A DNA stretch of 64,000 nucleotides. It comes from Larkinella punicea. GTDB lineage: Bacteria; Bacteroidota; Bacteroidia; Cytophagales; Spirosomataceae. Positions 41,877 through 51,374 of this stretch are shown in pieces. How positions within the stretch are numbered: the first letter of the stretch is position 1; each line of letters starts with the position of its first letter. Where the stretch lies: positions 62,001-126,000 of the forward strand of contig NZ_QOWE01000022.1 in the NCBI RefSeq assembly GCF_003334855.1. The letters run 5' to 3'. The notes beneath the pieces are model-generated. The model saw only the letters and a list, made by a program, of their open reading frames with translations, did not search any database and was not told the DNA's origin. A program made the translations under genes and the position numbers.

Positions 41877-44159
41877 TTATAACTTAGTTACCTTAAGTCT
41901 TAGACTGTTGGTAACCACCGAAACGGAGCTTAAAGCCATAGCTGCCCCGGCAATCATGGGGTTGAGCAAAAAGCCATTAAACGGAAAAAGGAGACCAGCC
42001 GCGATAGGAATGCCAATCACGTTATAGATAAAGGCCCAAAATAGATTTTGCCGAATGGTCTGCACGGTTTTTTTCGAGAGTTGTAATGCCTTTGGGATAC
42101 TTCCTAAATCGGACGTAATCAACGTCATCTTGGCGACATCCATGGCAATATCTGATCCGCGTCCCATCGCGATACTCACATCCGCTTGCGCCAGTGCCTG
42201 GGAGTCATTAATGCCATCCCCAACCATCGCCACCACTTTTCCTTGGCTTTGTAGCTGTTTGACAAATTCGGCTTTATCATTCGGTAAGGCTTCAGCACGG
42301 AAGTCTGTAACACCTACTTCCTGCGCCACAGCCGATGCCGTTTGCCGATTATCACCCGTCATCATATAGACCTCGATACCACGGCGTTGCAAGGTCTGAA
42401 TGGCTAACCGGGAAGTCTCTTTGATGGGATCGGCGATCGCAATGATGGCTTTGACGGAGGTTTTATCGAAGAAATAAACGACCGTTTTTGCCTGATTCTG
42501 CCAGCGATCAGCCAACTCATTCGCCTGCGGAATCGTCTTAATTCCTTCCTCTGCCAGCAAGCGGGGATTGCCAACGAAGTATTTCTCTCCCTGATAATAA
42601 CCCGTGACACCGCGACCCGTTAGGCTCTCAAAGCCATCCAACTGAGCTCCTTTGATGCCATCCGCTTTCAATCTTTCCAGTACCGCTTCCGCAAGCGGGT
42701 GTTCCGATTGAGCTTCCAGGGCGAACAATACTTCATGAAGGTAAGTAGTGGTTGTTTTGGGCATAAACCATTCCAGATCGGTTACTTTTGGTCGGCCTTC
42801 CGTGATGGTTCCCGTCTTATCTAGAATCACGGCATTTACTTTATAGCCTAGTTCGAGGCTTTCTGCATCTTTAATGAGGATGTTGTTTTCGGCTCCTTTG
42901 CCAACACCAACCATGATGGCCGTTGGAGTAGCCAGCCCCAGGGCACATGGGCAGGCAATCACCAGGACCGTGACTGACGTTAGTAAAGCATGGGTAAACG
43001 CATTATCACCACCAACAATCATCCAGGTGACAAATGTTAGCAGCGCAATTCCAATCACCACCGGAACAAAGATGCCTGCGATTCGGTCTACCAACTTCTG
43101 TACCGGGGCTTTACTACCTTGCGCTTCCTGAACCATTCGAATGATTTGGGCCAGTATGGTATCGCCACCTACCCTTTCAGCCTGGAATCGAAAAGCTCCT
43201 TTTTGATTGATGGTCCCGGCGAAAACCTTTTCACCTTCCTTTTTTTCGACGGGTACCGGTTCGCCGGAAATCATGCTTTCGTCAACATACGAGTAACCTG
43301 AATAAACGACGCCATCCACCGGAATCTTTTCGCCGGGTCTCACAATTACAATTTGCCCAACCCGGACCTGGGCAATCGGTATTTCGCGCTCGATCTCCTC
43401 TTCGATAATACGTATCGTTTTAGGTTGCAGGCCCATGAGTTTCTTCAAGGCCGATGATGTATTGGATTTGGCTTGTTCCTCCAGTAACTTTCCCAGTGAG
43501 ATGAAGGCAATGACGACCGCTGCCGCTTCATAATAGACGTGTGGATGGACTCCGCGGCTATGCCAGAAATCAGGATTGACAGTGTTAAAAACACTAAACA
43601 GAAAAGCGATTCCGGTTGAAAGGGCGACCAGCGTATCCATATTGGCCTTTCCGTGACGAGCCTGTTTCCAGGCATTGACAAAAAACGGGCGGCCCAGGTA
43701 GAATACCACTGGTGCTGATAAGGCCATCATGATCCAGTTGGCATAGGGCAGCGATCCGGAGTCCCCGTCCATAAAGAACATACCAATAACGACAACCGGA
43801 ATCGAGAGGATAACCGCCCAAAGAGTTCGTTTTTTTAAGGCTTTATAGTTTCGCTGCTGGGCTTCTTGTTGTACCTGCTGGGGATTTTCCTCATCAATAA
43901 TAAGATCATAACCGATTGATCGAATCGCATTCTGTAACGCCTGCTGAGTCACCGCTTTGGGGTCATACTCCACTGTCGTTGACTGGTTAGCATAGTTTAC
44001 GGATGCATCAACGACGCCTGGCGTATTTTTAAGCATCGATTCCACACTGATGGCGCAGGCGGCACAGGTCATTTCCAGTACCGGATAGTTTTTTTTCACA
44101 ACTCGACCCCCTCGGTTTTTGACCGGTGAGGGAGCTATATCTTCAGGATTGACTTTCAT
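41877..44159 (-). CDS. copA: Cu(I)-exporting P1B-1 ATPase
   Basis: 760 residues. One N-terminal HMA domain with MTCAACA (Cys32, Cys35), eight membrane helices, the CPC metal site in [14 protein letters not shown] (~405), phosphorylation motif DKTGTITEG (~445), the class-specific HP ([12 protein letters not shown]) and hinge [19 protein letters not shown]. This is the CopA type that moves Cu(I) or Ag(I) from cytoplasm to periplasm. It is last of a leftward group with the 130-aa protein and the HMA-AraC regulator upstream, though a 239-bp gap may hold a separate promoter. A terminator follows. Confidence 0.95.
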   Translation of the reverse strand: MKVNPEDIAPSPVKNRGGRVVKKNYPVLEMTCAACAISVESMLKNTPGVVDASVNYANQSTTVEYDPKAVTQQALQNAIRSIGYDLIIDEENPQQVQQEAQQRNYKALKKRTLWAVILSIPVVVIGMFFMDGDSGSLPYANWIMMALSAPVVFYLGRPFFVNAWKQARHGKANMDTLVALSTGIAFLFSVFNTVNPDFWHSRGVHPHVYYEAAAVVIAFISLGKLLEEQAKSNTSSALKKLMGLQPKTIRIIEEEIEREIPIAQVRVGQIVIVRPGEKIPVDGVVYSGYSYVDESMISGEPVPVEKKEGEKVFAGTINQKGAFRFQAERVGGDTILAQIIRMVQEAQGSKAPVQKLVDRIAGIFVPVVIGIALLTFVTWMIVGGDNAFTHALLTSVTVLVIACPCALGLATPTAIMVGVGKGAENNILIKDAESLELGYKVNAVILDKTGTITEGRPKVTDLEWFMPKTTTTYLHEVLFALEAQSEHPLAEAVLERLKADGIKGAQLDGFESLTGRGVTGYYQGEKYFVGNPRLLAEEGIKTIPQANELADRWQNQAKTVVYFFDKTSVKAIIAIADPIKETSRLAIQTLQRRGIEVYMMTGDNRQTASAVAQEVGVTDFRAEALPNDKAEFVKQLQSQGKVVAMVGDGINDSQALAQADVSIAMGRGSDIAMDVAKMTLITSDLGSIPKALQLSKKTVQTIRQNLFWAFIYNVIGIPIAAGLLFPFNGFLLNPMIAGAAMALSSVSVVTNSLRLKVTKL

Positions 44160-44398
44160 AGCTGTTCACTTTTAACCTTTATGAGGCAAAATTACTAAGC
44201 TGGCCAAGTGGGGACGTTATATAATACCGGGAGATATTTTGTAATATTTAAGTATTGATCGAGGCATTTATCCAAAATCGAGATGGCCCCTTCCAGGTAT
44301 TTTAGTCACCGGCTTACGTTTTCGACAAATAAGTATGAATGGTATCATAATCGAAAGTGTGAGATTAAATACAGGTTGCCCGGTTTATAGAATAGGTT

Positions 44399-44791
44399 TC
44401 ATTTGCCAACCAGTTGTAAGAATTGAGCTAAATCAGCTCCGGTCATATCGGCAACTTTCATTGAAAAAAACTTCTCTTTGGCCGCATTTCGTTCGGCAAG
44501 CCTGTATTGGCTGACTAGCTCCTGAATCATTTGTGGGTTATTAATAGCAAGGCCAAGTAGTAACATGGGGTTGCTTTCGCCATTGGTGCGATACAATTTA
44601 TAATCAGAGGCCCTGGTTTTTATATGCTTCTCACCAAATTCCAGTAGTTTTCGAATAGCTGATAGAACCGAATCACTATCTGCTTGCGAATAATGGCCTT
44701 TTTGAACCTGTTGTTGCAATTCGCCATGGTTAACTTTAACAATTAATTTTTCAATACCTTCTAATTCTTCTCTGCTGATCTGAGGTTCCAT
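44399..44791 (-). CDS. Hypothetical helical protein between copA and regulator (130 aa)
   Basis: 130 residues, cytosolic, helical, with EELEGIEKLIVKVNHGELQ at the start and MTGADLAQFLQLVG at the end. No Cys/His metal motif. Located 56 bp downstream of the HMA-AraC gene on the same strand, so probably in its transcript. I do not recognise it. Confidence 0.55.
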   Translation of the reverse strand: MEPQISREELEGIEKLIVKVNHGELQQQVQKGHYSQADSDSVLSAIRKLLEFGEKHIKTRASDYKLYRTNGESNPMLLLGLAINNPQMIQELVSQYRLAERNAAKEKFFSMKVADMTGADLAQFLQLVGK

Positions 44792-44847
44792 TTTATTTTC
44801 AGTACGGTTGGTCTGTATTGGATAGTAAGCTCTTATTGGTGATAATC

Positions 44848-45432
44848 CTAAGAGTTCATGTGTTCCGCTATTCGATGGCGAATTTCATCGCGTTCTACTT
44901 TAATCATTTTAAAGTGAGAAGGTGACAATCCCGTGACTTGTTTAAATTGGTTCGACAAATGCTGGAGACTGCTGAAGCCGGTTCGATAGGCAATTTCCGA
45001 TAGGGTCAGGTCAGAGTAAACCAGCCATTCTTTTACTTTGTCAAGTCTTTTTTCAATGGTGTATTTTTCAATTGTAATCCCCTCATACCCAGAAAATAGC
45101 GAGCTTAATGTGTCGTAGTCCACGCCCGTTTTCTCTTCAAGCAGGTCGGAATAACGGACTTTATTGTCACCTAAATCATATCGTTGCAAGGTTTCTTGGA
45201 TGAGGTCTTTTACCAGTTGAATGAGTTCAGCCTTCCGATCAACCAATAAGGAAAATCCCAAGGTCTCTAATCGCTTACTGAGTTCGTGTAACTGCTTCGT
45301 ATTGATAGAGGAGACGGCTGCCACACCTAGTTGAACGTCGGTTGGTACCAACCCCAAGGCCTTCAATTCCCCTTCGACGGCTTGGATGCATCGTCCGCAA
45401 ACCATACCCCGTATCCGCAATTCTGTATTCAT
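44848..45432 (-). CDS. HMA-domain AraC-type transcription regulator
   Basis: 194 residues. Residues 1-65 form a heavy-metal-associated ferredoxin-like domain with MVCGRCIQAV (Cys12-x-x-Cys15) and the second strand pattern VQLGVAAVSSI. Residues ~95-185 are an AraC DNA-binding domain (LTLSEIAYRTGFSSLQHLSNQFKQVTGLSPSHF). A metal-binding HMA joined directly to an AraC reader suggests a one-component copper sensor. It is divergent from the copB ATPase gene and upstream of copA, and the 417-bp gap between the divergent genes is the likely target. Confidence 0.8.
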   Translation of the reverse strand: MNTELRIRGMVCGRCIQAVEGELKALGLVPTDVQLGVAAVSSINTKQLHELSKRLETLGFSLLVDRKAELIQLVKDLIQETLQRYDLGDNKVRYSDLLEEKTGVDYDTLSSLFSGYEGITIEKYTIEKRLDKVKEWLVYSDLTLSEIAYRTGFSSLQHLSNQFKQVTGLSPSHFKMIKVERDEIRHRIAEHMNS

Positions 45433-45849
45433 CCCCTTTAATTTTAAGCTAAGTCTACGTTGAAGAACTGCACATTAATCGGTAATAAGAGTTGCCATCT
45501 GGCATAGCTATTATCAAGCAATTGTCTGATCTTGAAATTGGGCCATAGAACTCATTCAAAACGCTTATATCAAGGGCAACAGTGGCTGATATGCTGCATG
45601 GTTTTGAAGCTGGTTTGCCACTACAAATGTATACCGACCTAGTTTATGTACTGTTGTAAAATTTTGTGTGTAACTTATAAGATTATAGCTACTTGATACG
45701 ATAAGCTATTTTGAATTACAAGGATGTAGATCGTTGAAATAAAAAACATAGGCAAAAATTTTATAAGTGAGAGCCCGAACCTTGTAAAGCAATTGGTCCC
45801 TCTTTCGAGTTACTTTGTATATCGAATCATTGTCATACTCGATTCCAAG
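45433..45849. promoter_or_regulatory. Divergent control region between regulator and copB
   Basis: About 417 bp with no gene. The right part is AT-rich and includes TTG and TATTTTG-type elements near 45660-45715 that could serve copB. No clear dyad for the AraC-type protein was found by eye. Confidence 0.4.
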
Positions 45850-48303
45850 ATGAAACATCAACATCACTATTGGTTGCATGGCTTGTCCAAACCCCATGAA
45901 GTGGAAGCAGTTCGGGTTGCTCTCCAAAAACACCCCGACATACTGGATGCGGAGGTTACGTTAAATCCGCCCCAGGTATTCGTTACCGTTGAAAAACATC
46001 CCATCTTGGCGGAACTTCAGCAGGTAGTTTCTACTGTAGGGTCATTTCATCTGATGGAAGTCGAAAAGGGGAATGAAACGACCACGCACCCCCATCATGG
46101 CTCGCATCACCAGGCCGCGGAGGGAGAAGCACCAGTTGCCCACGATACTCGGAAAAATAATCCAAACCAGACACCCGATCACCTCAAGGAGCCGCCCGCT
46201 GTGCAGCAGTCCCAACAGCATATCGGGCATGATGATCACAGCGGTCCGATGGACACGGACCCTGGTAGCGTAGGGAAAGTCGACGTGATGAATCATGATC
46301 ACCACCAGAGTCATTCCCATTCCCATGGGAGTTCAATGAATCATGAGGGACATACCGGCCATGATCATGGTGCCATGATAGCCGATTTTCTGCGTCGATT
46401 TTGGGTATGCCTGGTTCTTTCTGTACCCGTCATAGCCTTTTCCATGATGTTTCAGGAAGTGGCGGGCTATCACCTGGATTTTCTCTATCGCGACTGGATC
46501 GTCATGAGCTTGGCAACGATCATTTATTTTTACGGTGGCTGGCCGTTTCTGACCGGTTTGATCGGTGAGATCCGCAGGCGTCAACCCGGAATGATGACCT
46601 TGGTAGCGGTCGCTATAACCGCAGCCTACGCCTACAGCATGGTGGTCGCCCTGGGTATTCTGCCGGGCATGGATTTCTTTTGGGAGCTGGCTACCCTGAT
46701 TGATATTATGTTGCTGGGCCATTACCTGGAAATGAAATCCGTTGCCGGAGCCTCACGCTCACTGGAATTGATTGTTAAAATGCTTCCTTCCGATGCCCAT
46801 TTAGTGAATGGCGATGGAATTCGTGACGTCAAAGTTGACCAGCTTACCATTGGTGATATTGTTTTGGTACGTCCCGGTGAGCGGATTCCGACCGATGGTG
46901 AGGTGGTTGAAGGGAACAGCTTTGTCAATGAAAGTATGCTGACGGGGGAGAGTGTGCCGGTGCAGAAAGAGCAACAAGATACCGTCATAGCCGGGGGCAT
47001 CAATGGCGAAGGCGCTCTAAAAGTGAAAGTAACCCACCAAGGGGCAGACAGTTACCTCAACAAGGTTGTTAAGCTGATTCAGGAGGCTCAGGGTGCGAAA
47101 TCCCAAACCCAAACGCTGGCCGACCGGGCGGCCGGATGGTTAACCCTAATTTCTTTAACCGTAGGGGTCATTACACTATTGTTCTGGCTGTTCAGCGGCA
47201 AGGACACGGCATTTGCTGTCGAACGAATGGTGACCGTCATGGTTACGTCCTGTCCGCATGCCCTGGGAGTGGCGATTCCCCTGGTCGTGGCAATTTCCAC
47301 CGCTATTTCCGCGCAAAAAGGTTTGTTGATCCGAAACCGAACAGCTTTTGAAGAGTCCCGTAAAATAACAGCGATGGTTTTCGATAAAACAGGCACCTTA
47401 ACGGAAGGACAATTCGGTGTGACCCGCGTCGTGTCACTCGTGGATCAGGTAGATGAAACGGCATTGCTTCGCACAGCCACAGCCCTGGAGCAACAATCGC
47501 AACACCCCATCGCCCAGGGTATTGTACGGGAAGCAAAGACCCGTAACCTGGCACCACTTTCCATTAGTGACTTTCAGTCGATTACGGGGAAGGGCATTTC
47601 AGCCACCGTGGATGGAAAAAAAGTGGCCGTAGTGAGTCCCGGCTACTTAAAAGAACATGGGATCGAATTGCCCAAAGGCGCCTATAGCAGTGGAGCGGAG
47701 ACAGTTGTCTTTGTTCTGCAAGATCAACAAATAATTGGATTCATTGCACTGGCTGATACGATTCGATCAAACTCTAAAGAAGCCGTACAACGTTTGCAGG
47801 AAGCGGGTATCAAAGTCTATATGGCGACGGGTGATAATCAAAAAGTGGCCGATGCCGTGGCGAAGGAATTGGGTCTGGATGGGGTTTTTGCTGAGGTGTT
47901 GCCGGATCAAAAAGTTCGAATTGTAAAAGACTTACAGCAAAAAGGTCAATTTGTGGCAATGACGGGTGATGGGGTCAATGATGCACCGGCCCTGGCACAA
48001 GCCAATGTGGGCATCGCCGTTGGGTCGGGAACGGATGTAGCGGCAGAAACCGCCGACATTATACTGGTCAACAGCAATCCTACCGATATTACCAATCTGG
48101 TTGAGTTCGGCAAAGCCACTTACCGAAAAATGATTCAAAATCTTATTTGGGCCACGGGGTATAATGTGGTCGCTATTCCATTGGCTGCCGGGGTTTTATA
48201 CCCCAATTTTGTCCTGAGCCCGGCGCTGGGTGCTGTCCTGATGAGCGCCAGCACGGTGATTGTTGCGTTGAACGCCCAATTATTAAAACGTGAGATAAAT
48301 TAA
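45850..48303 (+). CDS. copB: CopB-type P1B-3 heavy-metal ATPase (CPH)
   Basis: 817 residues from the ATG at 45850 (MKHQHHYWLHGLSKPHEVEA); the frame also opens upstream without an ATG. The N-terminus (1-75) resembles an HMA fold without its Cys pair. A His-rich region follows (~77-175: repeated HHGSHH, HDDHSG, HGSSMNHEGH). The membrane metal site is CPH in TSCPHALGVAIP (~466), marking class P1B-3 (Cu(II)/Ag(I)). DKTGTLTEGQ (~510), SQHPIAQG and TGDGVNDAPAL are intact. Confidence 0.93.
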   Translation: MKHQHHYWLHGLSKPHEVEAVRVALQKHPDILDAEVTLNPPQVFVTVEKHPILAELQQVVSTVGSFHLMEVEKGNETTTHPHHGSHHQAAEGEAPVAHDTRKNNPNQTPDHLKEPPAVQQSQQHIGHDDHSGPMDTDPGSVGKVDVMNHDHHQSHSHSHGSSMNHEGHTGHDHGAMIADFLRRFWVCLVLSVPVIAFSMMFQEVAGYHLDFLYRDWIVMSLATIIYFYGGWPFLTGLIGEIRRRQPGMMTLVAVAITAAYAYSMVVALGILPGMDFFWELATLIDIMLLGHYLEMKSVAGASRSLELIVKMLPSDAHLVNGDGIRDVKVDQLTIGDIVLVRPGERIPTDGEVVEGNSFVNESMLTGESVPVQKEQQDTVIAGGINGEGALKVKVTHQGADSYLNKVVKLIQEAQGAKSQTQTLADRAAGWLTLISLTVGVITLLFWLFSGKDTAFAVERMVTVMVTSCPHALGVAIPLVVAISTAISAQKGLLIRNRTAFEESRKITAMVFDKTGTLTEGQFGVTRVVSLVDQVDETALLRTATALEQQSQHPIAQGIVREAKTRNLAPLSISDFQSITGKGISATVDGKKVAVVSPGYLKEHGIELPKGAYSSGAETVVFVLQDQQIIGFIALADTIRSNSKEAVQRLQEAGIKVYMATGDNQKVADAVAKELGLDGVFAEVLPDQKVRIVKDLQQKGQFVAMTGDGVNDAPALAQANVGIAVGSGTDVAAETADIILVNSNPTDITNLVEFGKATYRKMIQNLIWATGYNVVAIPLAAGVLYPNFVLSPALGAVLMSASTVIVALNAQLLKREIN

Positions 48304-48665
48304 TAATCGTAAGAGTGAGTTTTAAATTAGGTTAACTGTTTTTGTGACTTTGCCAATCGTCGCACTAAAAAGTGGGTATTGGCGGTAGATTTAACGTGGC
48401 AAACCGATCCGTGTCGAATCTGAATTTCACCTCTCATGCGAATCCAATTCACCTAGCCATCTTATATCCCGTACTATTTTCGCCACTGTACACTACTAAA
48501 GCAGATTTGGCAAACGATAGTCGAGCATTTGGTAAAAGGTGAACGCCAGTGGCAAGGTCGCCAGCCTCTACCCAGTCGAGTACTTTCGAGTACTTGTAGA
48601 CTGGACTTGCTACATTTGACTGGAGACTTTTTTTAGGCAGATTTGGGACAAATCTAAAAGTAGCC
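48304..48665. other. Gene-free stretch after copB
   Basis: No convincing frame on either strand; the long minus-strand frame here is low in typical codons and overlaps nothing known. Confidence 0.4.
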
Positions 48666-48885
48666 ATGAAAAAAAGGCGTGTATTTGACCGCACCGCCGG
48701 ACCGGAAGTATTTAAAGAAATGGCCCCGGGCCGGCGGACCGGTCGAGTTATCCTATGCAAAAAACTCCTTTCAGGAAGCGGCTCGTGAACTCGGTATCGA
48801 CTTGGACCTGTTGATTATTTTAGGTACAGTTGAGGCAGGTCATTACGTTGGCATAGAAGTAGAGCAGGTTAGAGTTGACTATTGA
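48666..48885 (+). pseudogene. Possible small gene with frameshift
   Basis: An ATG at 48666 gives MKKRRVFDRTAGPEVFKEMA, while a second frame continues with LSYAKNSFQEAARELGIDLD and LLIILGTVEAGHYVGIEVEQ to a stop at 48885. Joined they would make a ~70-residue protein. I do not recognise it; the 3' end overlaps the convergent adaptor gene by 7 bp. Confidence 0.3.
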
Positions 48886-50054
48886 GAGTGAGAATGTCCT
48901 TTCAATCCACCTTGTCGGAGCGTAAGTTCACCACTGAGCAAGTATCCTCCCGAAGTAACCACTATTTCTCCATCATGAATACCTTTAACTACTTCTACTT
49001 CTTGCTTATTCTCAATCCCCGTTTGAAGCATTCGGCGTTCAAACATTCCCTCGCCGGTTTTTACCCATGCCACGGTCATCGTGCCAATAACTAACGAGGA
49101 CTTCGGAATGACCAACGCCCTTCTTCCGTTTCGATTAAAATTCACGTAGGCCATCATCCCTGGCTTTATTTTTAAGTCAGTATTGACGATCCGGAAACGG
49201 GCCAGGTTTATTTTTTGATTTTCCTCCAATTTGGGATTGTTAAACACCAACTTGCCAACGTAGATCCGGGAGGGGGAAGCTTCGAAATGGAGCATTACTT
49301 TTGGCTGTTGATCCATATACTGCACCTCGTTGGAATAGAGTTGAGTTTCAATCCACAGTGTCTGCAAATCGGCCAGTGTGAAAAGGGGAGATCCAATTTC
49401 TACGTACTGTCCTTCTTTCACCTGTAAATCTATCAGGTAGCCCGAAGCAGGACTATAATAAGTAATAATAGCAGGTGGCGTATCTGTGCTGGCAATTTGG
49501 TGGACTTGGTATTCGGTGAGGCCTAACAATAGTAATTTTCGTTTAGCGCCTTCCTGAATTCGCCTACTTATCAGTTGGCTACTTGGTGCATCAGCAGCCA
49601 ACTGCTGGAGGGCGAATCGGTATTCATTGATGTAAATCAATAACTCCTCACTATACATTTGGTAGAGTGCCTGACCTTTCATCACAGCTATCCCCGGGTT
49701 TCGCACAAGAAGTTTTTCAATTCTTCCTTTCACCCGGGCACTTACGACGGTTATGGCTTCCTGGTCCACAGCAGCTATGCCCACCAAGTTGTCGAACTGA
49801 GAAATAGACTTCTGTTTCGCCGTATCTAATTTTAAAGCAGCCAATAAGCTTGGCAAGGCTTCCAAATGTAACGTATCACCTTCTATGGCTGGATGAGTTT
49901 CCGGTCCAGTCTTATGGGTTTTGTGGCCGGTGTGAGGTGTCGGTACATTTTGCTTAGGTTGCCCTTCCGGGGAGGTGGATATACCGCAACCGATGACCCA
50001 CCACAACAGGCCGCAAATGATAGGCGAGGAACGAAATCCAATAGTTTTATACAT
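48879..50054 (-). CDS. cusB: CusB-like RND periplasmic adaptor, second adaptor of cassette 1
   Basis: 391 residues from the ATG at 50054 (a GTG lies two codons upstream). A lipoprotein signal (LLWWVIGCGI) is followed by a short His/Thr linker, then the HlyD-type barrel and lipoyl halves: VVSARVKGRIEKLLVRNPGIAV, helical hairpin, YYSPASGYLIDLQVKEGQYVEIG and VIPKSSLVIGTMTVAWV. It corresponds to the second adaptor of cassette 2 (57.3 kb) but lacks that protein's N-terminal metal-binding and C-terminal DUF3347 regions. It would bridge the split pump to an outer-membrane channel. Confidence 0.88.
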   Translation of the reverse strand: MYKTIGFRSSPIICGLLWWVIGCGISTSPEGQPKQNVPTPHTGHKTHKTGPETHPAIEGDTLHLEALPSLLAALKLDTAKQKSISQFDNLVGIAAVDQEAITVVSARVKGRIEKLLVRNPGIAVMKGQALYQMYSEELLIYINEYRFALQQLAADAPSSQLISRRIQEGAKRKLLLLGLTEYQVHQIASTDTPPAIITYYSPASGYLIDLQVKEGQYVEIGSPLFTLADLQTLWIETQLYSNEVQYMDQQPKVMLHFEASPSRIYVGKLVFNNPKLEENQKINLARFRIVNTDLKIKPGMMAYVNFNRNGRRALVIPKSSLVIGTMTVAWVKTGEGMFERRMLQTGIENKQEVEVVKGIHDGEIVVTSGGYLLSGELTLRQGGLKGHSHSQ

Positions 50055-50072
50055 CTGCACGGGAAATAAAGG

Positions 50073-51326
50073 CTAGAAAGGATAAACCGAAGGCTCAATA
50101 TAACTTTCACTATCTACCAGATAGCCAGCTTCCTGGGCAATCTCCTCTTGTCCATTTAGCCCTTGAAGTATAGGTATGTAGCCGTCTTGCGGTACACCTG
50201 TTAATACCTGGCGGGCTTTAAAACGCTTCTTGCCGCTTGGTGTTTTACCCGCATATACCCAAATAATCTTTCGTCGTCCTAGGTCATACACGCTCGATAC
50301 AGGCACAACGAAGAGGCTTGAAGATCGCGGAATAAGTATCCCGCTCACCAGAGCGTTTATCTTTAACCGGTGGCTTGAATTGTTTAGATAAATCCTTACT
50401 TGCGTAAACTTTTGGTTTTTTTGAAAAATTGGCTCAATAAAGTTAACTCTTCCGGCTAACTTCTGATTCGGCACCAGATCGCTGTATAATATCACTGGAT
50501 CGTTTAATCGGACATCAAAAGACATTCGGGTTTCGTAGGATCCAATTGCCCAAAGAATGTTTAAATCATTTACTGAAAATAAGGTTTGCCCGGTATTTAC
50601 ATAGTTTCCCTCCCGTAGTTCATCGTTCCTATAAGTGCTGTATGAGGTCACCTCCTCAGAATTACTATTCATCTTTTTCATGCCATTGGGTTCTGTTTCG
50701 GAGCCACTGTCGCCCATGGAGGTTTCTGCATCTAATGCGGTTTCAAAAAGGATATACCCCTGATAGGGACTATGAACAGCAATCGTTTCAGTAAATTTCC
50801 CCGTTTTTTCTAAATGACCTATTTGGTCATCTGATAGCCCTAACAGCCGGAGTTTTTCCCGTCCTTTCTCAATAAGGTTAGGATCGTTATCGGATTGCAA
50901 AAGGTACAGAAACTCGGCTTGGTAGGTGTTAATTTCTGGACTATAAAGGTCCATGATTTTATCGCCTTTGTGAATGAACTGATAATTGTATTTATAGTAG
51001 AGTTTTTCTATCCGACCTCCTACCCGAATGGCTACTTTATTGTTCCGACGACTATCGTAAGTAAGATATCCCTTAATAGGAACACGGAGATTGTGTGGTA
51101 CAAACTTTGGTTTAACCAGCGTCTGGTTGGAAATAACAGTGTGATTAGTGGATTGAGCGATGTCTTCCATTAACTGCACTTCCTGCGGATTCAATAGATC
51201 TAAAGACGAAGGATGCTCGCCAGACAGGTGTTCTTTTTGAGTGCAACCTACCGGGTAAGATAGCATCAATAGGAACAGAATTATTTGTTTCCAGGAAAAA
51301 GGATAAAAGCAACCTATGGAAAACAT
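50073..51326 (-). CDS. cusB: CusB-like RND periplasmic adaptor, first adaptor of cassette 1
   Basis: 417 residues with a lipoprotein signal (LFLLMLSYPVGCTQKE). HlyD-type motifs include IRVGGRIEKLYYKYNYQFIHKG, YSPEINTYQAEFLYLL, SPYQGYILFETALDAE and a barrel segment VVPVSSVYDLGRRKIIWV. An insert rich in Met/Ser (MGDSGSETEPNGMKKMNSNS) in the lipoyl region mirrors the one in the first adaptor of cassette 2. It lies between the pump genes and the second adaptor, with small gaps on both sides, all one operon. Confidence 0.88.
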   Translation of the reverse strand: MFSIGCFYPFSWKQIILFLLMLSYPVGCTQKEHLSGEHPSSLDLLNPQEVQLMEDIAQSTNHTVISNQTLVKPKFVPHNLRVPIKGYLTYDSRRNNKVAIRVGGRIEKLYYKYNYQFIHKGDKIMDLYSPEINTYQAEFLYLLQSDNDPNLIEKGREKLRLLGLSDDQIGHLEKTGKFTETIAVHSPYQGYILFETALDAETSMGDSGSETEPNGMKKMNSNSEEVTSYSTYRNDELREGNYVNTGQTLFSVNDLNILWAIGSYETRMSFDVRLNDPVILYSDLVPNQKLAGRVNFIEPIFQKNQKFTQVRIYLNNSSHRLKINALVSGILIPRSSSLFVVPVSSVYDLGRRKIIWVYAGKTPSGKKRFKARQVLTGVPQDGYIPILQGLNGQEEIAQEAGYLVDSESYIEPSVYPF

Positions 51327-51374
51327 TTGCTTTGATTTTTGAATAATCGTGTTTATATCGGGTAAAAGAACCGA

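Noticed and set aside
48449-48760. 103-codon leftward frame after copB
   Set aside because: Composition is unlike a protein, there is no neighbour context, and it is antisense to another weak ORF.
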